NCBI RefSeq assembly: GCF_016808095.1
Contig: NC_068974.1
Span: 22,676,825 to 22,740,824, forward strand
DNA length: 64,000 nt
Origin: Vigna angularis
Lineage: Eukaryota; Streptophyta; Magnoliopsida; Fabales; Fabaceae
Reading direction: 5' to 3'
Part shown: positions 1 to 9,242 of the stretch, one piece after another
Layout: every line of letters begins with the position of its first letter
Numbering within the stretch: the stretch's first letter is position 1
Notes under the pieces: generated by a model
Databases searched by the model: none
What the model was told of the DNA's origin: nothing
What the model saw: the letters and a program-made list of their open reading frames with translations, nothing else
Position numbers and translations under genes: made by a program

Positions 1-393
1 TCTGAAGAAAACAGAAGTTTGAAAAATAAATTTTTATATCAAGCAGAAGAAATTAGAAATTTAAAAAGTAAAGTTTTATATTATGAAAAAGAAAAATATA
101 TTGCTAATAATGAATGTGAATCTTGCATAAAATTCAAATATTTTTCTGAAAATACAACCACTGGAGAATGTAGTAAAATCTCTGAAAATAAAGCTGCTAA
201 GAAATTTGTTCCTAAAATTAAAAATAAGCATAATCATAGAACCCATAGAACTTGGGTAGAAAAAGGAACAACTTATAGGAACACAAATGTTGCATCATGC
301 TTTTATTGTATGAAAAAGGGTCATACATCTAACAAATGTAAAATTAAGCATTATGGTGTTCCATGTGGTAGATATGCTTGGGTTGTAAAATGA
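1..393 (+). pseudogene. copia gag C-terminal part (coiled coil plus zinc knuckle), partial
   Basis: The open frame enters from the left edge and ends with a stop at 391-393. The protein is Lys/Glu/Asn-rich and probably coiled-coil in its first half. Near residues 95-110 it carries a retroviral-type zinc knuckle, CFYCMKKGHTSNKC, which binds nucleic acid in gag nucleocapsid. This frame (start at 19) differs from that of pol (positions divisible by 3). The tail that would lead into pol, GPIQSSWVPK, lies at 420-449 in the pol frame and is followed by TAG at 450-452, so the gag-pol junction is frameshifted or decayed. A very similar segment occurs at 40793-41370 in another element. Confidence 0.85.
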
Positions 394-473
394 TTTCAAT
401 CTTTTTAATCTAACCCAAAGGACCCATACAAAGTAGTTGGGTACCTAAATAGCTTGTTCTTTTTATGTTGTAG

Positions 474-3400
474 GAATTATCAAAACCAAGGAAGTATATG
501 TGGTGTCTTGACAGTGGATGTTCAAAACACATGACCGGAGATAAAAAGAAATTTACAAGCTTCCGGAAAAAGGAATGAGGCTTTGTCACCTATGGTGACA
601 ACAACAAAGGAAAAATCCTTGGAATAGGAGATATTGGAAGTGAAGATACCTTGATGATCAAAGACGTGCTATATGTGGAAGGATTAAACCACAACTTAAT
701 TAGCATTAGTCAATTATGCGATAAAGGATTCAAGGTAACCTTCGAACAAAATTCTTGCACTATTTATAAAAATGATTCTTTTGAAATTGCTTTGAAAGGA
801 ATTAGGCATAACAATATTTATTTGATTGATTTAGAAAATGCATCAAATAGGAATATTTCATGTTTAGTAGTAAAAGAAGAAAATCCATGGTTATGGCATA
901 AAAGAGCTGCACATATTCATATGCAACAATTGAATAAACTCATTTCTAAAGACTTAGTAATTGGTCTACCAAAACTAAAATATGTGAAAGATAAATTGTG
1001 TGATGCATGTCAAAAGGGAAAACAAGTGAAATCATCTTTTCATTCGAAAAATGTTGTTTCTAGTTTAAAACCCTTAGAACTTTTGCACATGGATTTATTT
1101 GGTCCCTCTAGGATAAAAAGTTTTGAAGGAAATTATTATGCTTTAGTTATTGTAGATGATTATTCAAGATATACTTGGACTTTCTTTCTTACTCTTAAAA
1201 GTGAAGCTTTCAAAGAATTTAAAAAGTTTGCAAATTTAGTTCAAAATGAAAAGGATTTGAAAATAAAGGCTATTAGAAGTGACCATGGAGGTGAATTTCA
1301 AAATGAATCTTTTGAAACTTTTTGTGAAGAATATGGAATTTCTCATAATTTTTCTGCACCTAGAACTCCTCAACAAAATGGAGTTGTAGAAAGAAAGAAT
1401 AAATCCTTAGAGGAACTTGCTAGAACTATGTTAAATGAATATAGCGTTCCTAAACAATTTTGGGCTGATGCTGTGAGTACTGCATGTTATGTATTGAATA
1501 GAATGCTTATTAGGCCAATTTTGAAATGTACTCCTTATGAACTTTTTAAAGGTAGAAAACCAAATGTTTCACATTTAAGAATTTTTGGATGCAAATGTTT
1601 TGTCTTAAATAATGGAAAACAAAATTTAGGAAAATTTGATTCCAAAGCCGATGAAGCTATTTTTCTAGGATATTCTCTAACTAGCAAAGCTTATAGAGTT
1701 TTTAATCGGAAAACATTTGAAATAGAAGAATCTGTGCATGTTGTCTTTGATGAAATTGTGGACCTTGAGGCAAAACCTCTTGAGTTAGATGAATCAGATG
1801 CAGGTGAAAATGAAGACTTGCAAAAGACAACCAATGAAGAGAAAATGAATAATCCTCAAGATGATGAAGATCTAAACAAAATATGGCAACAACCTAGAGG
1901 ATTATCATTGGACAACATCATTGGCGACATATCAAAAGGGGTAAACACTAGAAGAAATTTAGTTAATTTTTGTATGAATGTAGCTTTTATGTCGCAGATA
2001 GAACCTAAGAACATTAAGGAAGCTCTTCAAGATGAACAATGGTGTATTGCAATGCAAGAAGAACTCAACCAGTTTGAAAGAAATCAAGTTTGGGAATTGA
2101 TTCCTAGAGAAGATACTCATCAAGTAATTGGAACAAAATGGGTATTCAGAAACAAACTGGATGAAGATGGAAACATCACCAAGAATAAAGCTAGGCTTGT
2201 GGCTCAAGGATATAGTGAAGAAGAAGGTATAGATTATGATGAGACATATGCTCCAGTTGCCAGGTTAAAGGCAATACGCCTACTTCTTGCTTATGCATCT
2301 ATAATGAAATTTAAATTATTTCAAATGGATGTTAAAAGTGCATTTCTAAATGGTTTTATAAAAGAAGATGTGTATGTTGAACAACCACCCGGTTTTGAAG
2401 ATTTTAAATTTCCAAATCACATCTATAAGTTAAAGAAAGCACTTTATGGTTTAAAACAAGCACCTAGATCTTGGTATGAAAGACTTAGCAATTTTCTTTT
2501 AGAAAATGGTTTTAATAGAGGAAAAGTTTATTCCACTTTGTTTATTAAAAGAGTCGGAAAACATATTTTGATTATTCAAGTATATGTTGATGATATTATT
2601 CTTGGATCAACTAATAAATCTCTTTGTGAGGAATTTGCTAAGACTATGCAGGGAGAATTTGAAATGTCTATGATGGGAGAACTAACATTCTTCCTTGGTC
2701 TTTAAATTAAGCAAATGAAAGAAGGTACGTTCGTTTCTCAAACTAAGTATTGTAGATAAATTCTTAAGAAGTTTGAAATGGACAAAGCAAAGGAAGCATC
2801 TACACCTATGGGAACCTCTTGCTATCTTGACAAAGATGAGTCAGGTAAAGAGGTAAATCAAACTAAATATAGATGCATGATAGGTTCTTTGTTATACCTT
2901 ACTGCTCGTAGACCGGATATTATGCAGAGTGTTTGTGTGTGTGCTAGGTATCAATCTAGTCCTAGAGAATCTCACCTTACAGCAGTTAAAAGAATATTGA
3001 AATATCTTAAGGGAACTGCATCCTTTGGTTTATGGTATCCATCAGGAACGGAACCTAGTCTTGTAGGTTTTTCCGATGCAGATTATGGAGGTTGTAAGAT
3101 AGATAGAAAAAGCACTAGTGGAACATGTCATCTTCTAGGTAGTTCCTTAGTTTCTTGGAACTCTAAGAAACAAGCCTGTGTAGCCCTATCAACCACTGAG
3201 GCTGAATATATTGCTGCTGGAAATTGTTGTGCGCAAATTTTATGGATGAAACAGCAATTAGAAGATTATGACATTCATTTAGATCATATTCCACTTAAGT
3301 GTGATAATACAAGTGCAATAAATCTTACAAAGAATCCCATAATGCATTCTAGAACTAAGCACATTGAGATTAGGCATCATTTTCTTAGAGATCATGTGCA

Positions 3401-3530
3401 AAAGGGAGATTGAGAAATAGAATATATTGATACACAACATCAATTAGCTGATATTTTCACCAAAGCATTGCCTAAGGATAGATTTTTTGAGCTTAGAAGA
3501 GATTTAGGTATATTGGAAATAGTAAAATAG
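474..3530 (+). pseudogene. copia pol (protease, integrase, RT, RNase H) with in-frame stops
   Basis: One frame covers the polyprotein. Protease has the active-site motif DSGCSKHMTGD (about 507-540). The pre-integrase zinc module has [11 protein letters not shown] and CDACQKGK. The integrase D,D,E residues are in [18 protein letters not shown] and [11 protein letters not shown] has [11 protein letters not shown] and the catalytic YVDDIILG (about 2580-2605). RNase H has GFSDADYGG, STTEAEYIA and CDNTSAI. The frame is broken by stops at 576 (TGA), 2703 (TAA), 2757 (TAA) and 3411 (TGA) before the natural end at 3528-3530. The two TAA stops fit CAA to TAA changes. Catalytic residues are otherwise preserved, suggesting fairly recent decay. 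Confidence 0.93.
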
Positions 3531-3916
3531 GCACTCTTGGACTTAATATTGCATTTTTCGTTGCTTAAACGTGTTTAATCTACGTGTAAATCGATTAAAA
3601 GCGTTACCTACACATTTACGACTGGTTTAATCGATTAATCCAGGTATTAATCGATTACGTAATCGATTAAAAGTATATTTAATCGATTAAAACCGCTCCA
3701 GACTGTTTTTTTTTTAAATGTGGTCGTTTCTCATCAAACTAGTCGTTGCCAACGGCTATTAACGGGAAAAATCTCAAATTTTGACCGTTGGGGAGCCTTC
3801 TTGAGCCTATTTATACCTCCCTTGGTCTCCACCCTCCATACTTGAACCAATCTTGAGCATTTTCCTCTTGCTTTCTCTTTTTCTTTCATCAAAATCTCTG
3901 CTTTCCATCCATCGCA
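3531..3916 (+). promoter_or_regulatory. spacer before env-like ORF: palindrome cluster and TATA-like box
   Basis: This non-coding spacer between the pol stop and the third ORF holds five ATCGAT-centred copies of (T)AATCGATTA within about 3587-3692. A TATA-like box (TATTTATAC, about 3808-3816) lies roughly 100 bp before the ORF start. The same palindrome is clustered in the element's own LTR, upstream of the LTR TATA box. An internal promoter for the third ORF is inference; no transcript evidence is available here. Confidence 0.5.
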
Positions 3917-5038
3917 ATGGCTGAACCTTCCAGAAGAAGAAGAAGAAGAACAAGTGAAGCTTCAGAGAGTAATATTCGCAGAAGAGATGCTACCATAGAA
4001 GGGTGGCTCTCCGATGAGCAAGATCAACATTCATTCTCCCAATTTTGGAAGGAAAGGAAGCTCATTAAACAAAAGTTCATTGATCTCTCGTGGTACACGT
4101 ACTACAACTTCTCCTTTCCAAATCTCATCATTGAACAAGGAGTTCAACACATCATGGAACTCCAAGGAAGGTACTATCCAGATCTTGTTCGAATATTCTA
4201 TTTCAACTTAAAGGTTCGTGATGGAGTTTTCCAAACAAGGGTGAAAGGTGTAGACATTGTCTTGGACAATGAGATTTGGACAAATGTAGCCAAAGTCCCT
4301 GTCCTAGAAAATTCTCAAATCATTCCAAGTGACTTTCCTCACTTCAACAAGATAATGGTGTATCAATCATTTCTCCGCAATCCTAGACAACGCAATACTC
4401 GCCTCTTTCTTGCTGGTGGACTCAAGATGGAAGAACGCCTCTTGCACTACCTTATTGTGTGGCTTTTGTGCCCTAGAGGGTCAAATCATGCCCAGTGCTC
4501 TGAAACTGATCTCATCATTATGCATGCAATTACTCAGAGCATTCCACTAAACTGGCCTCACCTGATTCAAACAATCATGCTCAAAGCCAAAAGGTTAGAT
4601 GTTGCACCTCTTCCATATCCTCTCCTTGTCTCCCAAATTTGTGAATACAAAGGAGTAGATATCACAAATGAACATTATGAGCATGTCCTACCGGGTCATA
4701 AGGTTGGAGATAACTCCCTGAGGCAGATGGGCTTTATCCAACAAGGACTCTCCTACATCCACCCTGAGGATGCCATTGGTGAGCAAGAAAGTGAAGACGA
4801 CGATGCAAATATCCCCATGCCTGACCCTACAAATGTTGCTGGCCCATCTCAAATACATGAGGAATATAGTCTAGAGAGTCTCTCTAGACAAATGACTGAG
4901 ATGGCTCGCCTTCAAAATGAGATGATGAATATTCAAAACACTCGCCACGAAGAAATATGTACTCATCTCAAAAATCTAGACACTAGGATTTCAGGATTAG
5001 AGCGACACTTTAATAGTGATGCAAGTGATGAGTTCTAG
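3917..5038 (+). CDS. env-like third ORF of SIRE-type element (putative plant transposon protein domain)
   Basis: This 373-codon uninterrupted frame starts at the first ATG after a TATA-like box. The N-terminus is strongly basic with an Arg run (residues 4-10), resembling a nuclear localisation signal. The middle (about 35-250) fits the 'putative plant transposon protein' domain found in third ORFs of plant retrotransposons, with YPDLVRIFYFNL, LLCPRGSNHAQC and LNWPHLIQTIMLKAKR. After an acidic stretch, about 310-365 is a probable coiled coil. I see no signal peptide or transmembrane helix, so an envelope role is not supported by this sequence; the name reflects position only. Related broken copies lie at 38160-38710 plus 43651-44180, and at 60139-60600. 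It is the only intact ORF of the element. Confidence 0.8.
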   Translation: MAEPSRRRRRRTSEASESNIRRRDATIEGWLSDEQDQHSFSQFWKERKLIKQKFIDLSWYTYYNFSFPNLIIEQGVQHIMELQGRYYPDLVRIFYFNLKVRDGVFQTRVKGVDIVLDNEIWTNVAKVPVLENSQIIPSDFPHFNKIMVYQSFLRNPRQRNTRLFLAGGLKMEERLLHYLIVWLLCPRGSNHAQCSETDLIIMHAITQSIPLNWPHLIQTIMLKAKRLDVAPLPYPLLVSQICEYKGVDITNEHYEHVLPGHKVGDNSLRQMGFIQQGLSYIHPEDAIGEQESEDDDANIPMPDPTNVAGPSQIHEEYSLESLSRQMTEMARLQNEMMNIQNTRHEEICTHLKNLDTRISGLERHFNSDASDEF

Positions 5039-5123
5039 ATCCTATTTCTTAGTTATCTTTATAATTGTATGCATCTTTTTATTTTCAATAAAACACTATT
5101 TTTATGCATATTTTCTTTTTATT

Positions 5124-5337
5124 AAGGGGGAGTATAATTTCTAATAAATTTAGGGGGAGAACGTCAACACAACTTTTTAATTATGATCAAAAAGGGGGAG
5201 AAAATGTTTAAACTTTATTTGCTTATTTGTGTTTATTCACTAATGCACTTTTTCTTCCATAAGTTGTGTTTTATCCAGATTATTACTAAAAGCTTTAAAT
5301 CAAAGGAGTTTTTGATCATCATCAAAAAGGGGGAGAA
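5124..5337 (+). other. reiterated polypurine tracts before 3' LTR
   Basis: Four AAGGGGGAG-like purine tracts occur at about 5124-5132, 5151-5160, 5187-5204 and 5323-5337. The last directly abuts the LTR start (TGTTAGC at 5338) and is the likely plus-strand primer. Multiple polypurine tracts are a known trait of Sireviruses. Confidence 0.75.
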
Positions 5338-6514
5338 TGTTAGCAAAATGATGAAGATGAAGTTTTGATGATGTCAAAATCAAGTCAAGAGAAATGAAGA
5401 TTCAAGATGTTATGAAGACTTGTATTGCTATGGAAAGCTTTTGTAATAATTATAGTTTAGTGTCTAGACTTAGACTTTTAGTGTTTTTGATTCCATGTAA
5501 TGTTATACTATATAATTAAAAACCAGAGTCAAAATGGCACTGTTTTAATCAATTAAAATGGATATTAATCGATTAAAACGAGGCTGACACTGAAAACCAA
5601 ATGGCCTCTGTAATAATCGATTAAAGCTTGTAATAATCGATTATGTAATCGATTATTCCTGTGAATAATCGATTAACAATAGCCATTGGAGGTTCCAGGG
5701 TTGAAGACTAGCCGTTGCACTGTAATAATCGATTAAAGCCTATAATAATCGATTAGTTAATCGATTAAGCCTGAGAATAATCGATTAACACTAGCCGTTG
5801 GGGGTTTCAGATTTGAAGAACTAGCCGTTGTACTCATTTTAATCGATTAAGACTTAGTTTAATCGATTAAAACAGTCAGATGGCTCATTTTCGAAGAATG
5901 GAAGAGCCTTTGGATGAGTCTATAAATAGACTCTCATTTCCTCTCAAGACTACAATAACAACTCTTCCCTTGTGCTCAAATACTCAGAAACTCTTGAGAA
6001 TTGTGTGCTCTTGCTCAGCTAAGGAAACTCTGTCTGTAGAGTTGGTGAAATACTGCTACGGTGATAGAGGAATAGCTGGTTCATCCTTGGTGTGTCTAAG
6101 GAAGTGTTCGGAAGAGGAAGTCATCCTTCGTGAAGTATTCGGAGGAAGTGTTTCATCCTTTGTGAAGATTCAAAGGAGGTGTTGTCTTATCTCTTGTGGC
6201 ATCAAGAGAGGTGTTTTCTAAACTTTTACAAATTGTATCTGTGTGATTGTAGTTTGTAATTGTTTTGTGATTAGTGAATTGTTTATCTTGTTTTGAGATA
6301 AGCGACTGGACGTAGGATTGGTAAGATCCGAACCAGGATAAAATCATCTGTGCAAATTTCTCTCAACCTTACTCTATTTTATTGTTATTATTAATCGCTA
6401 AGTAAGTTTAATTGAGTAGAAATTTTTAAGGCACACGTTTTTAGTAAGAACCAATTCACCCCCCCTTTTGGTTTGTTATTCCACGCTAACCATTCCGCTG
6501 CAGCCGCTCTGACA
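5338..6514 (+). mobile_element. 3' LTR of SIRE-type element
   Basis: It starts with TGTTAGC right after the polypurine tract. The U3 part holds eleven AATCGATT-centred palindromes between about 5565 and 5872, arranged partly as a 112-bp tandem duplication (CTGTAATAATCGA at 5608 and 5720). A TATA box (TATAAATA) lies at 5921-5928. A C-run sits at about 6460-6466. The 3' boundary is placed at CTGACA (ends 6514) by analogy with other copia LTRs; an alternative is CTAACCA at about 6492. The 5' LTR needed to settle this is outside the window. Confidence 0.75.
5565..5872. repeat. cluster of TAATCGATTA palindromes in LTR U3
   Basis: There are eleven copies of a 10-12-bp palindrome centred on ATCGAT. 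Spacers are similar between two approximately 112-bp subunits, each ending in a CTAGCCGTTGG-like box. Palindromic repeat clusters in non-coding regions are described for Sireviruses; the binding factor is unknown to me. Confidence 0.85.
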
Positions 6515-7835
6515 GTTTTAGGGGTTGTTATTAAGTCTATTAAGACTTGTGTAAGCTGTTAGTTGTAGAAAATTTGTGTTGAAAGATATAGAATTAAGTT
6601 TAAGTGGATTAATGTAGTTAAGTTGGCTTGAGAGAGCAAATTTGAGTTAGGAAAGTGTTTTTCAATGTTGCTTAGTGCATAGGAGGTCTTAAGGAACATT
6701 AGAATGTGTGGGGAAAATGTCCAAGTTGAGATTTGAAGTGTATCTATGAGAGGTTAGTAACTTCTCTAAAAATTTCCACTGCTCATGGAAAAATCCATAA
6801 TCTACCCTTGCTCTTCTCTGCTTTCAATCTCATACTTCCTAAAGTAAATCCACAAGTTGTGGAGAAAGTCACAACTCAGTTGTTGAACTTGCTGGTTTTC
6901 AATTTGTTTCTCTCGAGACAAATCCACAGGTTGTGGAAACGTTCACAACTAGGTTGGGGACCTCTCTGGTTTCAAGGTTTGGATCACCCTGTTTACTTCC
7001 ATGCTTATGTTTTAATTGAATTGTGATGCATTGTTGGATTGTTTATGGTACTTTGATGTATGAACAATGATGATATATGTTGATATTCAAATGTGGAAGT
7101 GTATGGACATATGTATACGGTTTGATATGGATATAAATGGTTTCAAAGGTATGGAAGAGAGTTCCAAGGAGGAACTTCTCAGTGGAAGTTTCAAGTGTGA
7201 TAGTCTGAATGTAGGGAGCTCAGTATTGGGGATTATCATAACACTCTAATGGTCGTACATTCTCAAATAGAGAGGTTTGACGCATGTGGTGAGAGTAGCA
7301 GGAGGTCTAAGCCTAAGGGGCCTTTCTTCATTTGGCAAAAGGGCGTTTGAGGACTAACCTTGTGTTGTGTGATAGGGTGAAACCCTATTGGCAAGGGCTT
7401 TGCAAAGCAGTAGTGGCCACCAAAAGTGCACAATCCGCCATAGTTTGACACTCATGCTAAGTCCGGACAATCCAGTCAAAGTATTATCATGCATAAAATG
7501 TTTGGTTGTTTTGTTGTGATATGTGTATCTTGTGTAAAATGTTTAAATATTATTATATATCATTAATTGTTTTGTATTATAGCTTACCCTTGTTTTTGTG
7601 TTTGTCTGTCTGTGTGTTCTTTTCTCTTTTGCAATTGTCATCTTAATCGGTGTGAACTTAGGAAGGGGACGCTTTTCAGTTGAACCAACGGTTGGTAGAG
7701 AGAGAAGCAATAGGATAGAGAGTTTTGTTCTTCAAGGGTAGAATCTTCTATTATAGTAGTCTCATGTTTCTTATAAGTTATCTTGTATATACGTTTTATT
7801 ATAGTAGTTTTATACTATTAAAATGGGATGTTACA
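6515..7835 (+). mobile_element. gypsy LTR remnant interrupted by the SIRE-type element
   Basis: About 7067-7835 matches the LTR of the gypsy element at 25780-26521 along its length: the same run of GTGCACAA(T/C)(T/C)CGCCATA, AGCTTACCCTT and a GGGATGTTACA terminus at 7825-7835. Its 5' part is absent because the copia element ends at 6514. Two related direct repeats containing AAATCCACA(A/G)GTTGTGGA lie near 6845 and 6920. No gypsy coding sequence follows, so this is a solo or truncated LTR. Confidence 0.75.
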
Positions 7836-8548
7836 GTATAAATCACAATTTCTTTTAAAAACAAACATAACTGCGATTTTTACCATAAACTGACGAAAAT
7901 TATTCGGAGTTTCAAAAACCGCCAAAAAATAATTCCTCTTAAAATATATTATTTTGTAGTGATAAGATACAAATACATGTAAATTTAGTTTAGAATTTTA
8001 TGATAATAAAATATAGTTGGATGTAAAGAAGATTTTTTTATAAAGAAAATACAAAAATTTAACAATCTTCTTTAGTCACTTCATATCATACTCTTGTATG
8101 CCAAATGGTGATGTCAAAATTAAAAGGAAAAAAAAGTTTTTGACAAAAGAGAAAAGCATTTTACATAGCCCATGAATATGAAAGAGAGAGAAGAGATGAT
8201 AATTGATAATGTGTATCTCATTCTCAAATTAAGTTTGAGCAACCAAGATTCCTGGCACCTTCGTATTTGTTTGTTTCTTCAGCACTTGTCTTTATCACTG
8301 TCATAATAATTGTAATTTTACAATCAACATTAGATGCATGTTAGGTATGTTAGGTAAAGTAACAACGACTCAAGTTTCCTATGTTGTATTTTCTTTGTAG
8401 AAATAAAAAAGTATAACTTAAAATTAGTAAAGAAGCAAACCTTTCAGGCAATAGTTTTAAATTATTCAGTACTAAGGTTTCAAAGTAATTTAAATTTTAT
8501 ATTTGGAGACTTTGATCTTTGAAATTTTTATTCAAGCACGTTAATATA

Positions 8549-8585
<37 letters not shown>

Positions 8586-8993
8586 GCCTTTTTTAGAACA
8601 AATGGAAATTATGAATATAAACCTATTAGATATTAACTAGGTGAAATATTCTATAAAATAATAATTAAAATACGCATAACTTTCTTAAATAATTATATTA
8701 CTACTTAATCTATAATCATTTAAAAATATTTATGTGGCTTTATATTATGAGATATGATTTATAAATCTACCTGACGAGCTAGTCACTATATGATAAGTTT
8801 CTAAAAAGTTTATGTTCTTTCAATCTTTTTATTTTAAGATTAAAAATATTTATTTGTCTAAAATTTTGATGTATTTGGCTTTCTAAATTTTAAAGATAAA
8901 TGAATATAGTTTGTTTTTTTACTTAATTATGTTAAAAAAATTTAATTGTCTAATGCATTTCTTAATTGATATTGAATGAAAACGTGTTAAATA
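7836..8993. other. AT-rich intergenic sequence, no gene
   Basis: I see no coding pattern on either strand. A (TA)n microsatellite lies at about 8541-8582. Confidence 0.6.
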
Positions 8994-9183
8994 TGTTAGG
9001 AACCAAAATTTAACGTGGTTTAACAGATAAATGTCTACTTCCACAACTATACTAGGAAGGAAGTATATTTATTTTTGGTGTATCTTTCAAGCTTTATAGA
9101 GGGTTGCTTATATATCTAAATAGAGAACAACATCTCATAGTATTAAGTGATGTGGAACTAAATTAAGCTCAATAATACTAACA
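8994..9183 (-). repeat. 3' LTR of minus-strand copia element
   Basis: This is 190 bp and matches 15081-15301 apart from a missing block near its plus-strand start and point differences. Shared landmarks are CTAGGAAG(GAAG)TATATTTA and GAGGGTTGCTTATAT. Confidence 0.85.
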
Positions 9184-9242
9184 ATTGTCGCACTTAGAGC
9201 TTGATTTACATTATCACCTAGTGTAGTTTCCTTCATCATCAA

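Larger units (their letters stand above)
1..6514 (+). mobile_element. SIRE-type Ty1/copia retrotransposon, 5' end outside window
   Basis: Order seen: gag C-terminus with a CCHC knuckle, protease, integrase, reverse transcriptase, RNase H, a spacer, a third (env-like) ORF, polypurine tracts and a 3' LTR. This order and the extra ORF between pol and the 3' LTR are typical of the SIRE/Maximus lineage of plant copia elements. The 5' LTR and gag start lie left of the window. pol has several in-frame stops, so this copy cannot encode its own polyprotein, while the third ORF is uninterrupted. The element sits inside a gypsy LTR that resumes at 6515. Lineage assignment is from order and motifs, not from a phylogeny. 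Confidence 0.9.

Noticed and set aside
3917..5038. Interpretation of the third ORF as a true viral envelope
   Set aside because: No signal peptide, transmembrane segment or cleavage site is visible; only its position matches an env gene.
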